From Amia ocellicauda (Eukaryota; Chordata; Actinopteri; Amiiformes; Amiidae): 64,000 nt of DNA. The position numbers and the translations under genes were made by a program. Positions 1-11,700 of this stretch are shown in pieces. Within the stretch, counting starts at the first letter, position 1; every line of letters begins with the position of its first letter. The stretch covers positions 2,635,920 to 2,699,919 of the forward strand of contig NC_089851.1 of NCBI RefSeq assembly GCF_036373705.1, written 5' to 3'. The notes under the pieces are model-generated. The model made no database searches, was not told the origin of the DNA, and saw nothing but the letters and a program-made list of their open reading frames with translations.

Positions 1-400
1 CTGTGGCTGGACTTGGGAAGCAGTTCAGACGATGAGAGGAACGGCTTGTAGCTCTCAGTGGCGTCTTACACAGTCGCAGGCTGGATTGCGTTTTCACAAA
101 GACGCTTGTTTACTAGTGCTAGAGGTAGCCTTGTGCCCTCTGGGCCGAGCAGCTGTGTGTTTGTGTCCTAACGCAGTGAGGCACGGTGCTAAACGCTCCC
201 AATGACGAAGCTCGGCGGCTGAGGTTAGAGTTCTGAGCCGACGCAGTGCTGACGGTTCCCCCAGCCCCCCATAGTGCTGTATGAGCCAGTAGTTTTGAGT
301 CTCAGCCTCTTTCTGTAAACTTAACGAACACCACTGGATACTCTGTGTCAGTGTGTCACACTCTCTCTCTCGCTCTCTTGAACGCCCTGTGCTTTCGCAG

Positions 401-3400
401 GTCCCAGCCCTCTGTCGTCCCCCACCGAGGCCGACACCCCGCCCCTGGGGTCCCGGATCAAGCAGGACAGGAACGGCTTCCAGGAGCTGCAGCGGGAACG
501 CGTGGCCCAGGAGGCTCGGACCGAGAAGCAGCTCAAAAAGAAGGTACGCCCCCTGCTGGCTGAGGGTCCCGTCAGCTGTGTGTGTGGGGGGGCACTGTGC
601 ATGTGTCCGAGTGCTTGACCTTGCTGTCGTGCCCCGGCAGGAGCGGGAGCTGGTGCTGAAGCGCATCGCTGACGACCGCAGGTGCCTGCAGGAGAAGAGT
701 CAGCCCAGCAGCCAGTCAGAGCCCCCCGCCTCCGCCCCGCAGGGCCAGCGCCTGGGGGGCAAGATCCAGACCAGCGTGGACAACCACTGCGTACTCATGG
801 TGAGAGGCATGGCGTCAGGGTGTCATGTTTACCATTAAAGTACCGAGTAAATGCACCTAGGTGTGCGCTCGCTCCAGGGGTGTCACAACTGTCTCTCCTC
901 CCCCCGGCTCTGGCGCAGATCCGGCTCCCCTCAGGCGACTCGATGAGGGAGCGCTTCCCGGCTGACACACCCTTGCGCAGCGTGGTAGAGCACATCTCCG
1001 GCCGCCACCCGTCTCTGGCCTCCTTCGCGCTGCTGCAGGGCTTTCCCAGGAAGCGCTTTGGCGAGGCGGAGCTGGCCTGCTCCCTGCGCTCCCTGGGCCT
1101 GACGCCCAACGCCGCGCTCTGCATCCAGACCACCCCCCCCGAGACCCCACCGGAGCCGCCGAGCCCCAGGCCCCTGCAGGAGGCCCCCAACGGGGTGCAG
1201 CTGCCGGGGGCCAATGAAGAGGAGGCTGCGGAGGAGGAGGCGGAGGAGGAGCTGTTTCCACCTCCCATCCTGCCCTCTCCGCTCTGGGAGCAGGCAGTGG
1301 AGCATGCTGGGATACCGGGTCTGCAGCCTCCGTTCTCCGCGGTGTCCCATCGCTGGGGTAAGACCCCCAGTCTGAGGGCTTTTAAGTCACAGTTTCAGTT
1401 GTCTTTTTCCCCCTTTAAGCTCTTGAAGGTGCACTGGCAGCATGTTGAATCGCGTGTTTTCTGGGCAGGACGGGGGCACAAGCTGGTAGCTGGGGAGGTG
1501 GAGGAGGGGTCCAGCTCAGGGGAGGAAGAAGAGGAGGAGGAGGAGCAGCCTCTAGATGAAGAGAATGGAGATCCACAGTTGCTGTTCCCTGGTGAGCCTC
1601 AGCGCTCTCTGTTCCTCTGTCCGAGTGTTTGAAGTGCTTGTCACTGTGTATGTCTGTGAATGGAAACTCATTTATACATATGTATTAGTGTGTATCTGTG
1701 TTTGGGTCTGGGTCTGTGTGAGTGTGTGTTTGTGTTTGGATGTGTGTAGGTTTCTGAGTGTGTTTGTGTGTAGGTTTGTGTGTCTGCATTTTTTGTTTAC
1801 AATATATATATTTTTTTAATGCGATACTTATGGCGCTAATTTGAGCCCATAGTGTGTGTGTGTTCGTGTCTGTGCTTATGTGAGTGTGTGTATTCAGGTT
1901 TGTGTGTGTGTGTATTTCATGTGCGCTCTGACGTTCTCTGCCTCCAGCAGGTTTGCCGCGCCTGCCCTTCTTTCCCGGCGGTCGGGGGCGCGGTGTGGGG
2001 GAGCTCAGCTACCGCTGGCCAGACCAGGGCAACCGTCTCCGGTGAGCACTGCCTGCTACACGCTGACAGGGTGGCACGGCCTGGCCTCTCTCTGCCCTCA
2101 GCTCCCTCTCCCTCTTCGACACGTATAAAACACCCCAGAACTGCCCACGAACGCAGCCCAGTCAGTCACAACCCAGGCGCTCATGGCAGCCATCTGGCTG
2201 GGTGTCTCCGAATCTCCCTCTCACCTTCTCTCGCTCTTCTCCGGTAGGGAGGGGGCCGAGGAGGCGGCGGCGGAGCCAGCTGTGGGCGCCGAGGACAGAC
2301 GCGCCGTGCCAGGGGCGGCGGGGCAGGCGGCGGTGGATCGGCTGCAGAGAGCGGCGCAGCAGGACGAGCCTCCGGGGGGCACTGGGCACCCCTCGCCCCC
2401 GAAGAGGCCCTTCAGGACCCCCAGCGTGCCGTCCCTCTGCACCATGGCCACCCGTGCCACCGTCACGCTTATGACAGGTCAGAGGTCGCTGCTCTGTCAC
2501 TCACCCAGGGGCTCCGGCCCGTGACCTACAGATTACGTGAAGAACGGGACACGAGGCGGAGGACACGGGTATATCTGTATATCACAGTCCTGTCGAGTGT
2601 AGATTGGTCCCCCTGGGTATTTAAAGCTCGTTAGTCTGGTCTAATTGGGAGAACTGTGGTTTTCCCCTGCAGTGTTGGTGTCCAGCCTCCTTTAAACTGT
2701 ATAATAGAGATTCTCTCTTTCTCAGTAGTCTGTCTACCTGAGCTCCCAGTCTGCAGTACAGCAGCATTCTCTCTCCCTCAGTGCCCAGTCTGCAGTACTC
2801 AGCAGGCATGGTGTCTATACACTAGACACTGTTCCTCAGGCTGGTGTCACGCGCTGTCCCTCAGGCTGTGACAGGTGGACACATATTGGGCAGCCAGTGG
2901 GGCTGTGTCCCTCTCCCAGCACGACCGACAGTTTTTCTGTGTTTTGTCATTTTGGTGAATTGTGGGATGGAGAGAGTGATTTTATTTATAAAATTGTCCC
3001 ATGTTCGGGAGTATTTTTCACAGGTCAGGAGAAAGTGCATCTCTGTGTCGACCTCTCCTGTTCCCCCTGGCCATCCAGGTCTGTCTGTGTCGGCCTGTTT
3101 CTATAGCCAGGCTGTGGTCACTGAGCCGGTATTTGGTCAGGATCTGCCTCTGCTTTGTGTTTCTGACAGTTACCAGGTATTCTGCCAGGCTGTAGTTTCG
3201 ACTGAGGGTCTGATAGCACTCGAGTTTGTTTTGTGTTTTAGTGTTGGTTTCCCAATGAGCCTGATAGGAGCGTTTGAGGTGTTGTATAATTTGGTTCAGT
3301 CGGATTGGCATTGTTTGTGCAGTGCGGTGCTGCAGCTGACTGAGCGCAGTGTGGCTCTGCTCAGTGAGCCTCAGGACCAGCTGGCTGAGGGGACTCTTCT

Positions 3401-3578
3401 CTGGGCTGAGCTCCTGCTATTGCAAGGCTTTGAAGTGGAGTGAGTTAGATTCACTATCTTTTAGGTGAATCCAATATTTCAGTGCTCTTTTTTTTAATGT
3501 TAATGATCAGTGGATAAAGGCCTAATTCTCTCTCTCTCTGTGTGTGTGCCCAGTCTGCAGTACAGCAGTAGTCTGAGC

Positions 3579-3613
<35 letters not shown>

Positions 3614-3651
3614 CCTCAGTGCTCAGTATGCAGTACAGCAGTAGTTTGACA

Positions 3652-3685
<34 letters not shown>

Positions 3686-6639
3686 AGCTCCCAGTATGCA
3701 GTACAGCAGCAGTCTGTCGTGTCTGACCCCGGAGCTGGCCGAGCTGCTCCTGACCCACATGGCCCGGGAGCGGCTCCTGCGCCCGCGCACCCTGGAGCTC
3801 TTCTTCGGCTGCCCACTGCAGAAGTTCGTCCTCAACTGCTACCCGTACTCCACCAACGAGCTGCTGAGACAGCTGCGGGCCTTCACCGCCCTGAAGCAGC
3901 TCAGCCTGGTCTCCTCGCCCCTCATCACAGGTAGGGCCGGCCCTTCCCCCCAATCGAGGGTGTGCCGCGGCTCAGCTCTGCTGTGACACTGAGGACGGGT
4001 GTCTCTCTCTCTCTCTCTCTGTCCAGACGCGGGCCTCTCGGTGCTGTCCAGCCTGCAGAAGCTCCAGCATCTAAACCTGGCCGCCTGCTGCAAGCTGACC
4101 GACTCCTGCCTGCAGCACATCACAGGTGCGCTGGCTCTCCTCCTGTACGGGGCGTGGGGGGTGCAGCACAGGTTACGAGTCCGGCCAGATGGATCGCAAT
4201 TCCACCGGAGAGTATTGCCCTCCAGCGCACAACAATAACAGAAGTCAATTACAATCGCACAATAAAGCAATATAACCGCAATAAAATGAAGCCATAAAAC
4301 AGTACAGATTCAAACTCGTTTCCACACTTTTCTTTTTGTATATGAAGTGTACACTGAGTATAGCTGGCTTCACATGGCTTTGATTAGATTGTGCAGCACT
4401 CCTGTATCGGACGATCTCAGTCTCGGGCTTCAAATAAAAGAGGCCAGTGAAGGGGAGCTAGTGTCAGAGCGAGGGGTTCGTGTTTTCTTGTTTTGATTGA
4501 GATCCCGGCAGCAGCGTCTTGTATTAACCGAAGAGTAGTAACATTCTAATTGTTCTGCCTCCCAGGATTGCCCTACGGCGATCCAGTCTGGGTGTGTCGA
4601 TACACTGGATGAAGTGGGATTTAGACACACACAGAAGGTGTAAGCTCACTGACACACCTGTCCGCGGGGCGTTAGCAGAGACCTTGCACATCTGTTACAG
4701 CGCTTTATGTAAAAGACCAACTGAAGAAAACACGGAAAGATGATCCATATAAAAGAATTCACTTTGAAAAATAATGCAGAGACTCATGTCTACATCTTCC
4801 ACACGGGCCCAGTTGGGAACCATTGCATCTTTCGCTCTGCGCCGGTTCTGTTCGGTTCAGTGAACCCATCCCCTCGGCGTGTCCGCTCCCTGCAGGTCTG
4901 AAGGGCCTGTCCTACCTGTCCCTGGACCAGACCAAGGTGAGCGACTGCGGCATGGTGACGTACCTGCGTTCGGCGCCCTCTTCGCTCGCCCAGCTCAGCC
5001 TCAACCAGACCGGCGTGACTGAGGCCACCCTGGCGGCGCTGCCCCGCTGTGTGCCCCAGCTGCGGCTGCTCAGCCTCAAGCACACCAAGGTACTGCGTGC
5101 AGAGAGGTGGGGGGGGGGGGGGGTCTGCTGATCAATAGTCCACGGGTTGGATGTGCGTGCGTTTGATTGCGTTTTCATTCGGGTTGTTTGGTTGACGGAC
5201 TGTGCAAATGTCTCCCCCAGGTGAGCGATGTGTCGGCGCTGGCGGAGCTGCCCAGCCTGCAGACGCTGCACCTGGACGGGACGCGGGTGACCGAGGGGTC
5301 CCTGCAGCACTTGGCGGCCCACCCGTCCCTCTCCACACTCAGCCTGGCAGGCATACCGGTCGCAGATGGCAACCATGCCCTGGAGATCGTCTCCGGTGAG
5401 CCCTGTGAGCGTTCTGCATTTCAGCCTGGCGTCTTAGATGCATGGAAGCCTTTTTTTAACTCTGTGTTTCCTGCCCCTCTGCCAGGCCTCAGACTGACCC
5501 AGCTGACCCTGCCGGGGCGCCACTCTGTGACGGACAGCGGCCTGGTCTTCCTGTCCCACCTGGCGCTGCTGTCGGAGCTCGACCTCACGGACTACACCCA
5601 CGTCACGGACCTTGGCACCGCACACCTCGCCACCATGACCAGGTCAGGGTCCGTGCCTCGCCCTGGCCTGCCCCCCCCGGCCCTGCAGAAATCTGCAACG
5701 CGAGAGATCAGAGGAGACGATCAATACACTGCTGGACGCCTGTCTTCTAATGCTGTCTGATGGGACATTTTTATGGACCTTTGAAACCCAGAGTGATGTG
5801 CATAATCTCTCTCTCCCTCCCCTCCCCTCCCCTCCCCTCCCCTCCCCTCCCCAGGCTGAAGAAGCTGTCCCTCAGTAACACGCTGGTGTCGGACGCAGGG
5901 CTGCCCCCCCTGCGCGGGCTGCAGGAGCTGCTGGAGTTGTGTCTGGACCGCACGGCCGTCACCAGCCGAGGGGTGGCCACCTGCGTCTCCTGCCTGCCCC
6001 ACCTGCAGGTACCTGGCCCCGTGCACCTCTACATCACATCCCTCCGTGTGCGTCCCCAGGCTTTCCCACCGCGTCCGTGTGCCCCGTCCCCCGCCCTCTC
6101 TCTCTCTCTGCCACTTGCTCGCTCGGCCTGACTGCCTTTCTTCTTCTGCCTTGCCCTCTTTTTGCCCTTGCCTGTCTCACAAGTCCTGCGTCCCATGTCT
6201 GTCTGTCCCTAACGGTGCGTGTTTCGTGCGCAGGTCCTGGGCCTGGCCAGCACGCAGGTGGGGGACTCGGTGGTGCGGCGGGGGCTCCTGCGCTGCACAC
6301 AGCTGCTCAAGCTCAACCTGAGCCGCACGCGCATCACTGACCACGGTGAGGAAGAGGGCGTGGTAGTGGGGGGGGAGGAGGAGGAGGAGGACTTCTCCAG
6401 CCTGTCCTACAGTGTGATTTCCATTCTGATCTGCTTTCTTTCACTCTCCCCCCCCAGGTCTGAAGTACCTGCGCCAGATGAGGCTGAGCCAGGTGAACCT
6501 GGACGGCACGGGGGTCACCCTGACGGGCATCGCCAACCTGCTCTCCTCCTGCCCCAACATCGCCAGCATCCGCGCCAGTCACACGCGGGCCCTGCTCCCC
6601 GACCAGGTCTCCGACGATGATGAAGACCAGGCCCCCTGA
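401..6639 (+). CDS. UBX domain plus leucine-rich repeat protein (3' part of gene, 14 exons)
   Basis: Exons: 401-543, 641-799, 919-1357, 1469-1591, 1951-2041, 2248-2477, 3688-3930, 4027-4125, 4896-5089, 5221-5395, 5486-5642, 5855-6008, 6234-6345, 6458-6639 (TGA). Every junction is AG/GT and every phase matches, giving 832 visible residues; the 5' end lies before the window. A charged helix (ERELVLKRIADDR) leads into a UBX domain (visible residues about 100-178: IRLPSG first strand, GFPRKRF with the FPR loop that contacts p97/VCP in the family). A proline-rich then strongly acidic linker follows. From about residue 400 to the end there are leucine-rich repeats of the AMN1/FBXL kind (LQHLNLAACCKLTD, LSYLSLDQTKVSD, LQTLHLDGTRVTE), with an acidic C-terminus. 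Known: UBX proteins recruit p97. Inference: the LRR region selects a client. I recognise no established symbol. Confidence 0.82.
919..1160 (+). other. UBX domain coding segment
   Basis: This part of the third assembled exon encodes the ubiquitin-like UBX fold. Visible landmarks are the basic residue in the first strand (IRLPSG), the central helix (RSVVEHISGRH) and the FPR loop in LLQGFPRKRF. In the family that loop inserts into the p97 N-domain groove. The last strand reads NAALCIQT. The domain starts exactly at the exon boundary after a phase-0 intron. Confidence 0.85.
2739..3730 (+). repeat. Decayed tandem copies of an exon's 5' edge within its upstream intron
   Basis: The real exon at 3688 opens with CCCAGTATGCAGTACAGCAG. 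Near-copies of the same motif lie in the intron at about 2743-2762, 2782-2801, 3550-3570 and 3622-3642. The last two each follow their own CT-rich tract, so acceptor and exon start appear duplicated together, with a unit of about 70 bp for 3526-3715. Copies at 3550 and 3622 hit a stop soon after the motif, so splicing to them would not give a useful protein. Confidence 0.65.
3575..3687 (+). repeat. (CT)n tracts before the LRR exon
   Basis: Two pure CT microsatellites (about 3584-3612 and 3654-3683) separate the duplicated exon-edge motifs. The second acts as the polypyrimidine tract of the acceptor at 3686-3687. Confidence 0.8.
5814..5854 (+). repeat. (CCCCT)n pentamer array forming a splice polypyrimidine tract
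   Basis: Seven or so CCCCT units run directly into the AG at 5853-5854 in front of the exon starting at 5855. The microsatellite itself supplies the pyrimidine tract. Confidence 0.8.
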
Positions 6640-6656
6640 GCTGCGGTGGGCTGGCC

Positions 6657-6722
6657 GGGGAGGAGGAGGAGGAAGAGGATGGAAAGGAGGAGGAGGAGGA
6701 GGAGGAGGAGGAGGAGGAGGAG
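6657..6722 (+). repeat. (GGA)n repeat in the 3' UTR
   Basis: A purine-only trinucleotide array, slightly interrupted, starts about 20 bp after the stop codon. Translated frames across it give poly-Gly or poly-Ser and are not genes. Confidence 0.85.
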
Positions 6723-8198
6723 CAGCTCTGAGACCTGAGTCTGAACCTTCGTTGGGCCGCCAGAGAGGGGACTCGCCCGTCCCGTCTGTCTGTCACAGGA
6801 CTGAGGTGCGAAACGGCTGTTTTTCTGAAGGCTGGACAGGAACGAGCGCGGGGGCCACGCTCGATGACACGGGGCCCCTGGGTGACCCCCAGAGATGCAC
6901 GCCTAGCTTAGAAAAGCATGATCGTGAGCTGCTGCCAAAACCCAGCCAGCCCGGTTATTGGTGCGCTGGGAACAGGCCCCGCTTTCCTTCGATTGTGTTC
7001 TGGGTTCCCAGTGAGTTTTCTTTCTTTTAAAGATTATTTCCCCCTCAGGTCAGAGTGTAAAAGGATAAACCCTCTCCCCTTGTCTTTTTTCTTTACTGCT
7101 TGATTTCTTGTCCCTTCGTGTTTGCAGGACTCAATCCGTTGCCCTCCTGTCCTTTCCCTCGCGTCTGCACCTCGTCCGTCTCTCTCCTCGACGGCACACT
7201 GAGGTCCGCTCGGCCGAGACGGCACACCGAGAGCCACGCGCACATCGGGGGGAGAGAAAGTTTAGTCAAAGGAAAGAAATGTTTGAGCTCGTGTGTCACT
7301 GGAATGCTTGGAGAGGCGGATTGTTGTCCCAAGTCTGTTCTGTGTTGTCCCTCTCGGGCATCATTCCAGAATCGTTCCCTTCGCTCTGCTGGTCTAACGG
7401 TGTAAGAGTGGAGCGGTGCAGGACTGTGCTGCTGTGTGGCGACGTCCCCACAGTGCCGATCCTGGGCTCCGTACCCCTTTAGAACAACCCAATTACACCC
7501 ATAAAACAGCACCAAGGCAAACCCAGCCTGAGCTCGTTTTCACCTTTTCTCGTTTTGTTTGATTTATACTTGGATTCCATGACAGAGAGGGGTGCTCATG
7601 TGGCTTGGGTGGATCCAGTCATTTATCTCTAACTGAAGCCTTCGTGAACTGGATTGGCATAATTTCAGGGTGTTATTTGATGGTGGTTCTGTTTGGCCTC
7701 CTGTGGTTTTTAGAGGGTGCCCCTTTTATTTGCATGCATTAGCCGCAGCGTTTTGCAGCGAGGGGTGGAAACGTGGCGTCGTTGAGGCAGGTGCTGTGGG
7801 ACGTGCGTACGTGCACCTCTCACGAGAGACTCGATCGCATTAGGCTGATTTAATAGTTTAATTTAATGTTCCCCCCCCATTGGGCCAAGGAAAGGAGACC
7901 TAAAGAGGGGCTGGCTGCCTCAGACAACACAAACTGCCGTCGAACGGCAGGGTGGCTTGCGTTTCTCACATCGCAAATGCATCATTTCTTAGGGTGTTGT
8001 TTGAAAGGCGTGACCTTGACTTTACCAGAAGAAAACTAACGAACCTTAACCCAGCACAGATAGATAGATAAATCTATATATAGAGCCTGGTCTGCTTTGC
8101 TTTGTTGGGAATGTATAGAATACTGTATCTATTTTTCAAACTGGACAGTGGAGGTGGGAGCGTGCTCTCCCCACTGAGCAAACCCTGTACAATCTCAG

Positions 8199-8210
8199 AA
8201 TAAAAATAAA
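8199..8210 (+). terminator. poly(A) signals of the UBX-LRR gene
   Basis: Two adjacent AATAAA hexamers on the + strand, the first good pair downstream of the stop codon. They face the - strand poly(A) signal of TTC19 at 8379-8384. Confidence 0.6.
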
Positions 8211-8378
8211 TTACATTTCCACAGCCCAGTGCCCGTTTATTGTGTATAAAACAGGATGCAAAAAGGTTTGTGCATGTACCACACACACACACACACTCTC
8301 TCTCTCTTCTAACACCCAATATGCAGACAGGAGGAACAGGACAGACGCTGCACTTGAGCTGTTCAGCACAACAGTACT

Positions 8379-8384
8379 TTTATT
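8379..8384 (-). terminator. poly(A) signal of ttc19
   Basis: AATAAA on the - strand, about 400 bp past the stop codon. It implies a short 3' UTR (8789 to about 8360) and a gap of only about 135 bp to the convergent gene's predicted cleavage site. Confidence 0.6.
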
Positions 8385-8555
8385 TCCACACCCACACTGT
8401 TCTTCCCACTGTCCCCACTGGGCATCTCAGCCGCCCGGTGCCTCTGTAAGATAAATCCAGACGTGGAGGGGAGCAAACAGGGCAGCTGGTACAAGTCCAG
8501 TTTCCCATCGCCCAGCCCCGTCTCAGCAGTGGCCCGCCCCGCACCGCACCGAGGA

Positions 8556-8557
<2 letters not shown>

Positions 8558-8594
<37 letters not shown>
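8558..8594 (+). repeat. (TC)n microsatellite in the ttc19 3' UTR
   Basis: Uninterrupted TC dinucleotides, 18 or so units, inside the inferred 3' UTR. Read on the - strand this is a GA tract. Confidence 0.85.
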
Positions 8595-8595
<1 letters not shown>

Positions 8596-8789
8596 CCCCA
8601 CCCAGGTCCCAGCACCGACACCACAGGGCTGCGTTCACCCCACACCCCCTTCCTGTCAGCGAGAAGGGGAAGTGGGATTAGAGACTGGCTGTGAGAGGGG
8701 CGTTGTCTCATAGTACCTCTGCCCACCCCCGTTTCTGTGCGCCCCCACTGTACCCACCGCCCCAGGGCTCCCAGCTTACCAGTCTCCCC

Positions 8790-11700
8790 TCAGGCTTGCT
8801 CGCTCTCTCCAGCCTCCTTGTGCCGCCCCAGCTCCTCCAGGCCTGCTCTGATGTGCTGCACGCTCTCGCTGTCCCCCAGTGCCTGGGCCAGAGCCAGCGC
8901 TTCCCTGTACACACGCCCCGCCTCCGCCAGCCGCCCTGAGGAACAACGACAACGACACAGCCGGTCAGCCGACCGCGCCACACTGAAACCTGTCCGAGCA
9001 GCGCCCGGCTGTCTGCCACGAGCACAGGGCCGTCCGGGACAGGGTGAGTTTCTCAAAAAAGACGTGCACATCCACACAAACACATGCATAACGGCACAAG
9101 AAAACCATGTGTGTATGGCATTATGTAATGAAGTGTGCGTCTTTTGTGCGGCGCTGCCCACTCCTCACCCCGGTGCATCAGGATGCCGGCCATGTTGCAC
9201 AGCAGCACGTGTTGCTCGGGCAGCTCCGCCTCTTGGGCCAGCTGCAGCGCCTGGCTCGCCAGCTCCTCCGCCTCCTGGTACCGGCCCTGCAGGTCCAGCA
9301 GCGCCGCCAGGTCGTTCATCAGCACCACGGTCTGCACACAGGGACAGAACCCAGAGCCGCTCAGTCCAACCGATTTGACTCCACACTGACCTCAGGGCTG
9401 CACTACAGCAGTAAATAGTCCCAGGCACCCAGAACACTGTCAGTAACGCACACTAACCCCTAATGTGCCAAAAAGATGGGGCTGTGCGAACAGTGGGAAC
9501 AGGGCTGAGCATGAGTTTCAAAGTGTATAAAGACCCGATTCCGATTCACGTGACCCCCAGTCTCATTGGCACCCCCCCCTCCGTGCGGTACCTGTGGGTG
9601 TGCCTCTCCCTGTTCCTCGCTGCAGATCTGCAGGGCGCGCACGTAGTTCTGCCGGGCCTGGTCCAGCCGGCGCCGCTCGGTGAGGTAGCGGGCGTGGGAG
9701 TCCAGACACAGGCCCAGCAGCAGCCTGGTGTTGGCCCGCTCCTCTTCTGCAGGGGGAGGGAAAAGGGCAACCGTTAGGATTGAAGCGAGGGATGAGGGAG
9801 AAGACGACCGCAGCGCCCTCCCTGCGGCTGGGCCAGGACTGAGATGCCTCAACCCCTGTTCCTTACAGGAAGCTTTTGATAAGGTTCCACACCAAAGACT
9901 GATCCTCAAATTGGAAGCTGTAGGCATTCAGGGTAATGTAAGTAGATGGATTATGAACTGGTTGATGTCTAGGAAACAGAGGGTGTCGATTAGAGGAGTC
10001 GCTTCTAACTGGAGTGAGGTTGTTAGTGGAGTTCCACAGGGATCAGTACTAGGGCCTGTGCTGTTTCTAATCTATATTAATGATCTGGACTCTGGGATAG
10101 TTAGCAAACTTGTCAAATTTGCAGATGATACTAAAATAGGTGCCTCAGCAGATACAATCTTGGCAGCACAGGCTATTCAGAGGGACTTAGATAATATTCA
10201 GTTGTGGGCCGACACCTGGCAGATGAAATTCAATGTGCACGAGTGCAAGGTAATACATGCAGGTAACAAACATGTCCACTATAATTACACTATGGGAGGA
10301 ATAGAACTAGATGAAGTAACGCATGAGAAAGACCTAGGAGTCTATGTGGACTCCTCACTTTCTCCATCCTAACAATGTGGGGAAGCAATAAAAAAGGCAA
10401 ACACAATGCTAGGGTATATTGTCAAAAGTGTAGAATTGAGAACAAGGGCAGTGATGTTCAGACTGTACAATGCACTAGTTAGAGCTCATCTGGACACTGT
10501 GGACAGTTCTGGGCTCCACACTTCAAGAAAGATATCACCCCAACTATAGGTTCAGGGCATCTAGTAACCGTCTCACGCACCTGGTTGGTGGCCCCCGAGG
10601 AGCAGCTGTGCCCTACATTAAGCATGGGGTATGGGGGGTCTATGCAAAGAAGCGATCACGTCAACTTAGGGGCCCCAACTGGGAAAGAGTTGCCCCTGCT
10701 GCTCACCAGGCAGACTTCCCTCAGGGAGCTCCTTCTGCCTCTTGATCTTCGCCTCCAGCGACTCCGTGCAGAACTCGAACCCATGCTCAGCCAGCTCGTG
10801 CCTGTGTGGGGAGACAAAGACAGGACAGAGCGAGAGGGACAGAGACAGAGACAGGGGTTGGGTTTAGCAATATTGGATATCAAGAGACTTTTTTTCCCCC
10901 CACACATTATTTGAAATCCACTCATGGAGCGCTGTGAATAAGCGCACAATCGAGACATGAGAGCAGGGGAGGGAGATGAACTCACTGCTTCTGAGCAGCG
11001 TATATACTGGCCAGCTTCAGAGACATCTCAATCACAGCATCGTCATCCTTCACAGAGAGGGAAGGAGGGAGAGAAAGAGAGAATTGGGGAATGAGTCAGA
11101 GAGGGGAAAAAAAAACAAGTAAATGTAGTTTAACCTTTAAAATTCAAGTGTGACATAGGCGTCATAAACCTCTGTCCGGCATGGCTGTAATATATGATCC
11201 CCATCCACTAGGCCCTCTGTATGGGAGTTATATCAGCCACACTGAGTCTCTTAAGAGCTTAAGGCTCCCTGTAGTGGTTTTGAACAATATTGAATATAGT
11301 GTAATATATTCCATTCAGTACAATTTGGAACACATTTACTCTTGTATTTTGAATCTGGTGATTGTTTGAGCTCAGAGAGTGCTGTGCAGAGCTACCGTTA
11401 TTTGCCCTTTGATATCACAGCCTATCGACCCCTGCTGGGAGATGCGTCTAGTTTCTGCATTTTATTATTTGAAACTGCAGTCATCATGAAAGGTGCTATA
11501 TAATCAAGATGAGATTCACTGAAATGGGAATCACCTCAGGAGCCCCGCCGGCCAGCATGATGCTCATGGCGGCTTTGAAGAGCTTCTCTGCCTGCGGGAA
11601 GACCAAGAACACAGGACTCGGCATCACACAGAGCGTCACAGCAAAGCGCGGGGTCACGGGTTTAACAGCAGCACCGCCCCGCCGCAGCTCTACTCACACT

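Larger units (their letters stand above)
6640..8230 (+). other. 3' UTR of the UBX-LRR gene
   Basis: After the TGA at 6637-6639 no further splice-compatible coding exon is visible. The stretch starts with a (GGA)n-rich tract at about 6657-6722. It ends near two overlapping AATAAA signals at 8199-8204 and 8205-8210, which suggests cleavage around 8225. The 3' UTR would then be about 1.6 kb. Short open frames in it look like chance. Confidence 0.6.

Noticed and set aside
1-60. Possible earlier exon of the UBX-LRR gene (acidic SSSDDE-like reading)
   Set aside because: No acceptable GT donor at the end of the open segment, so not included.
94-838. Several open frames on both strands over the first exons
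   Set aside because: They run through splice sites and out of phase with the UBX-LRR exons; no family match.
1556-2247. Valine/cysteine-rich frames around 1.6-2.2 kb
   Set aside because: Produced by a TG-rich intron; cysteine-valine repeats are microsatellite artefacts.
6515-6796. Serine-rich - strand frame at the end of the UBX-LRR gene
   Set aside because: Translation of the (GGA)n 3' UTR tract.
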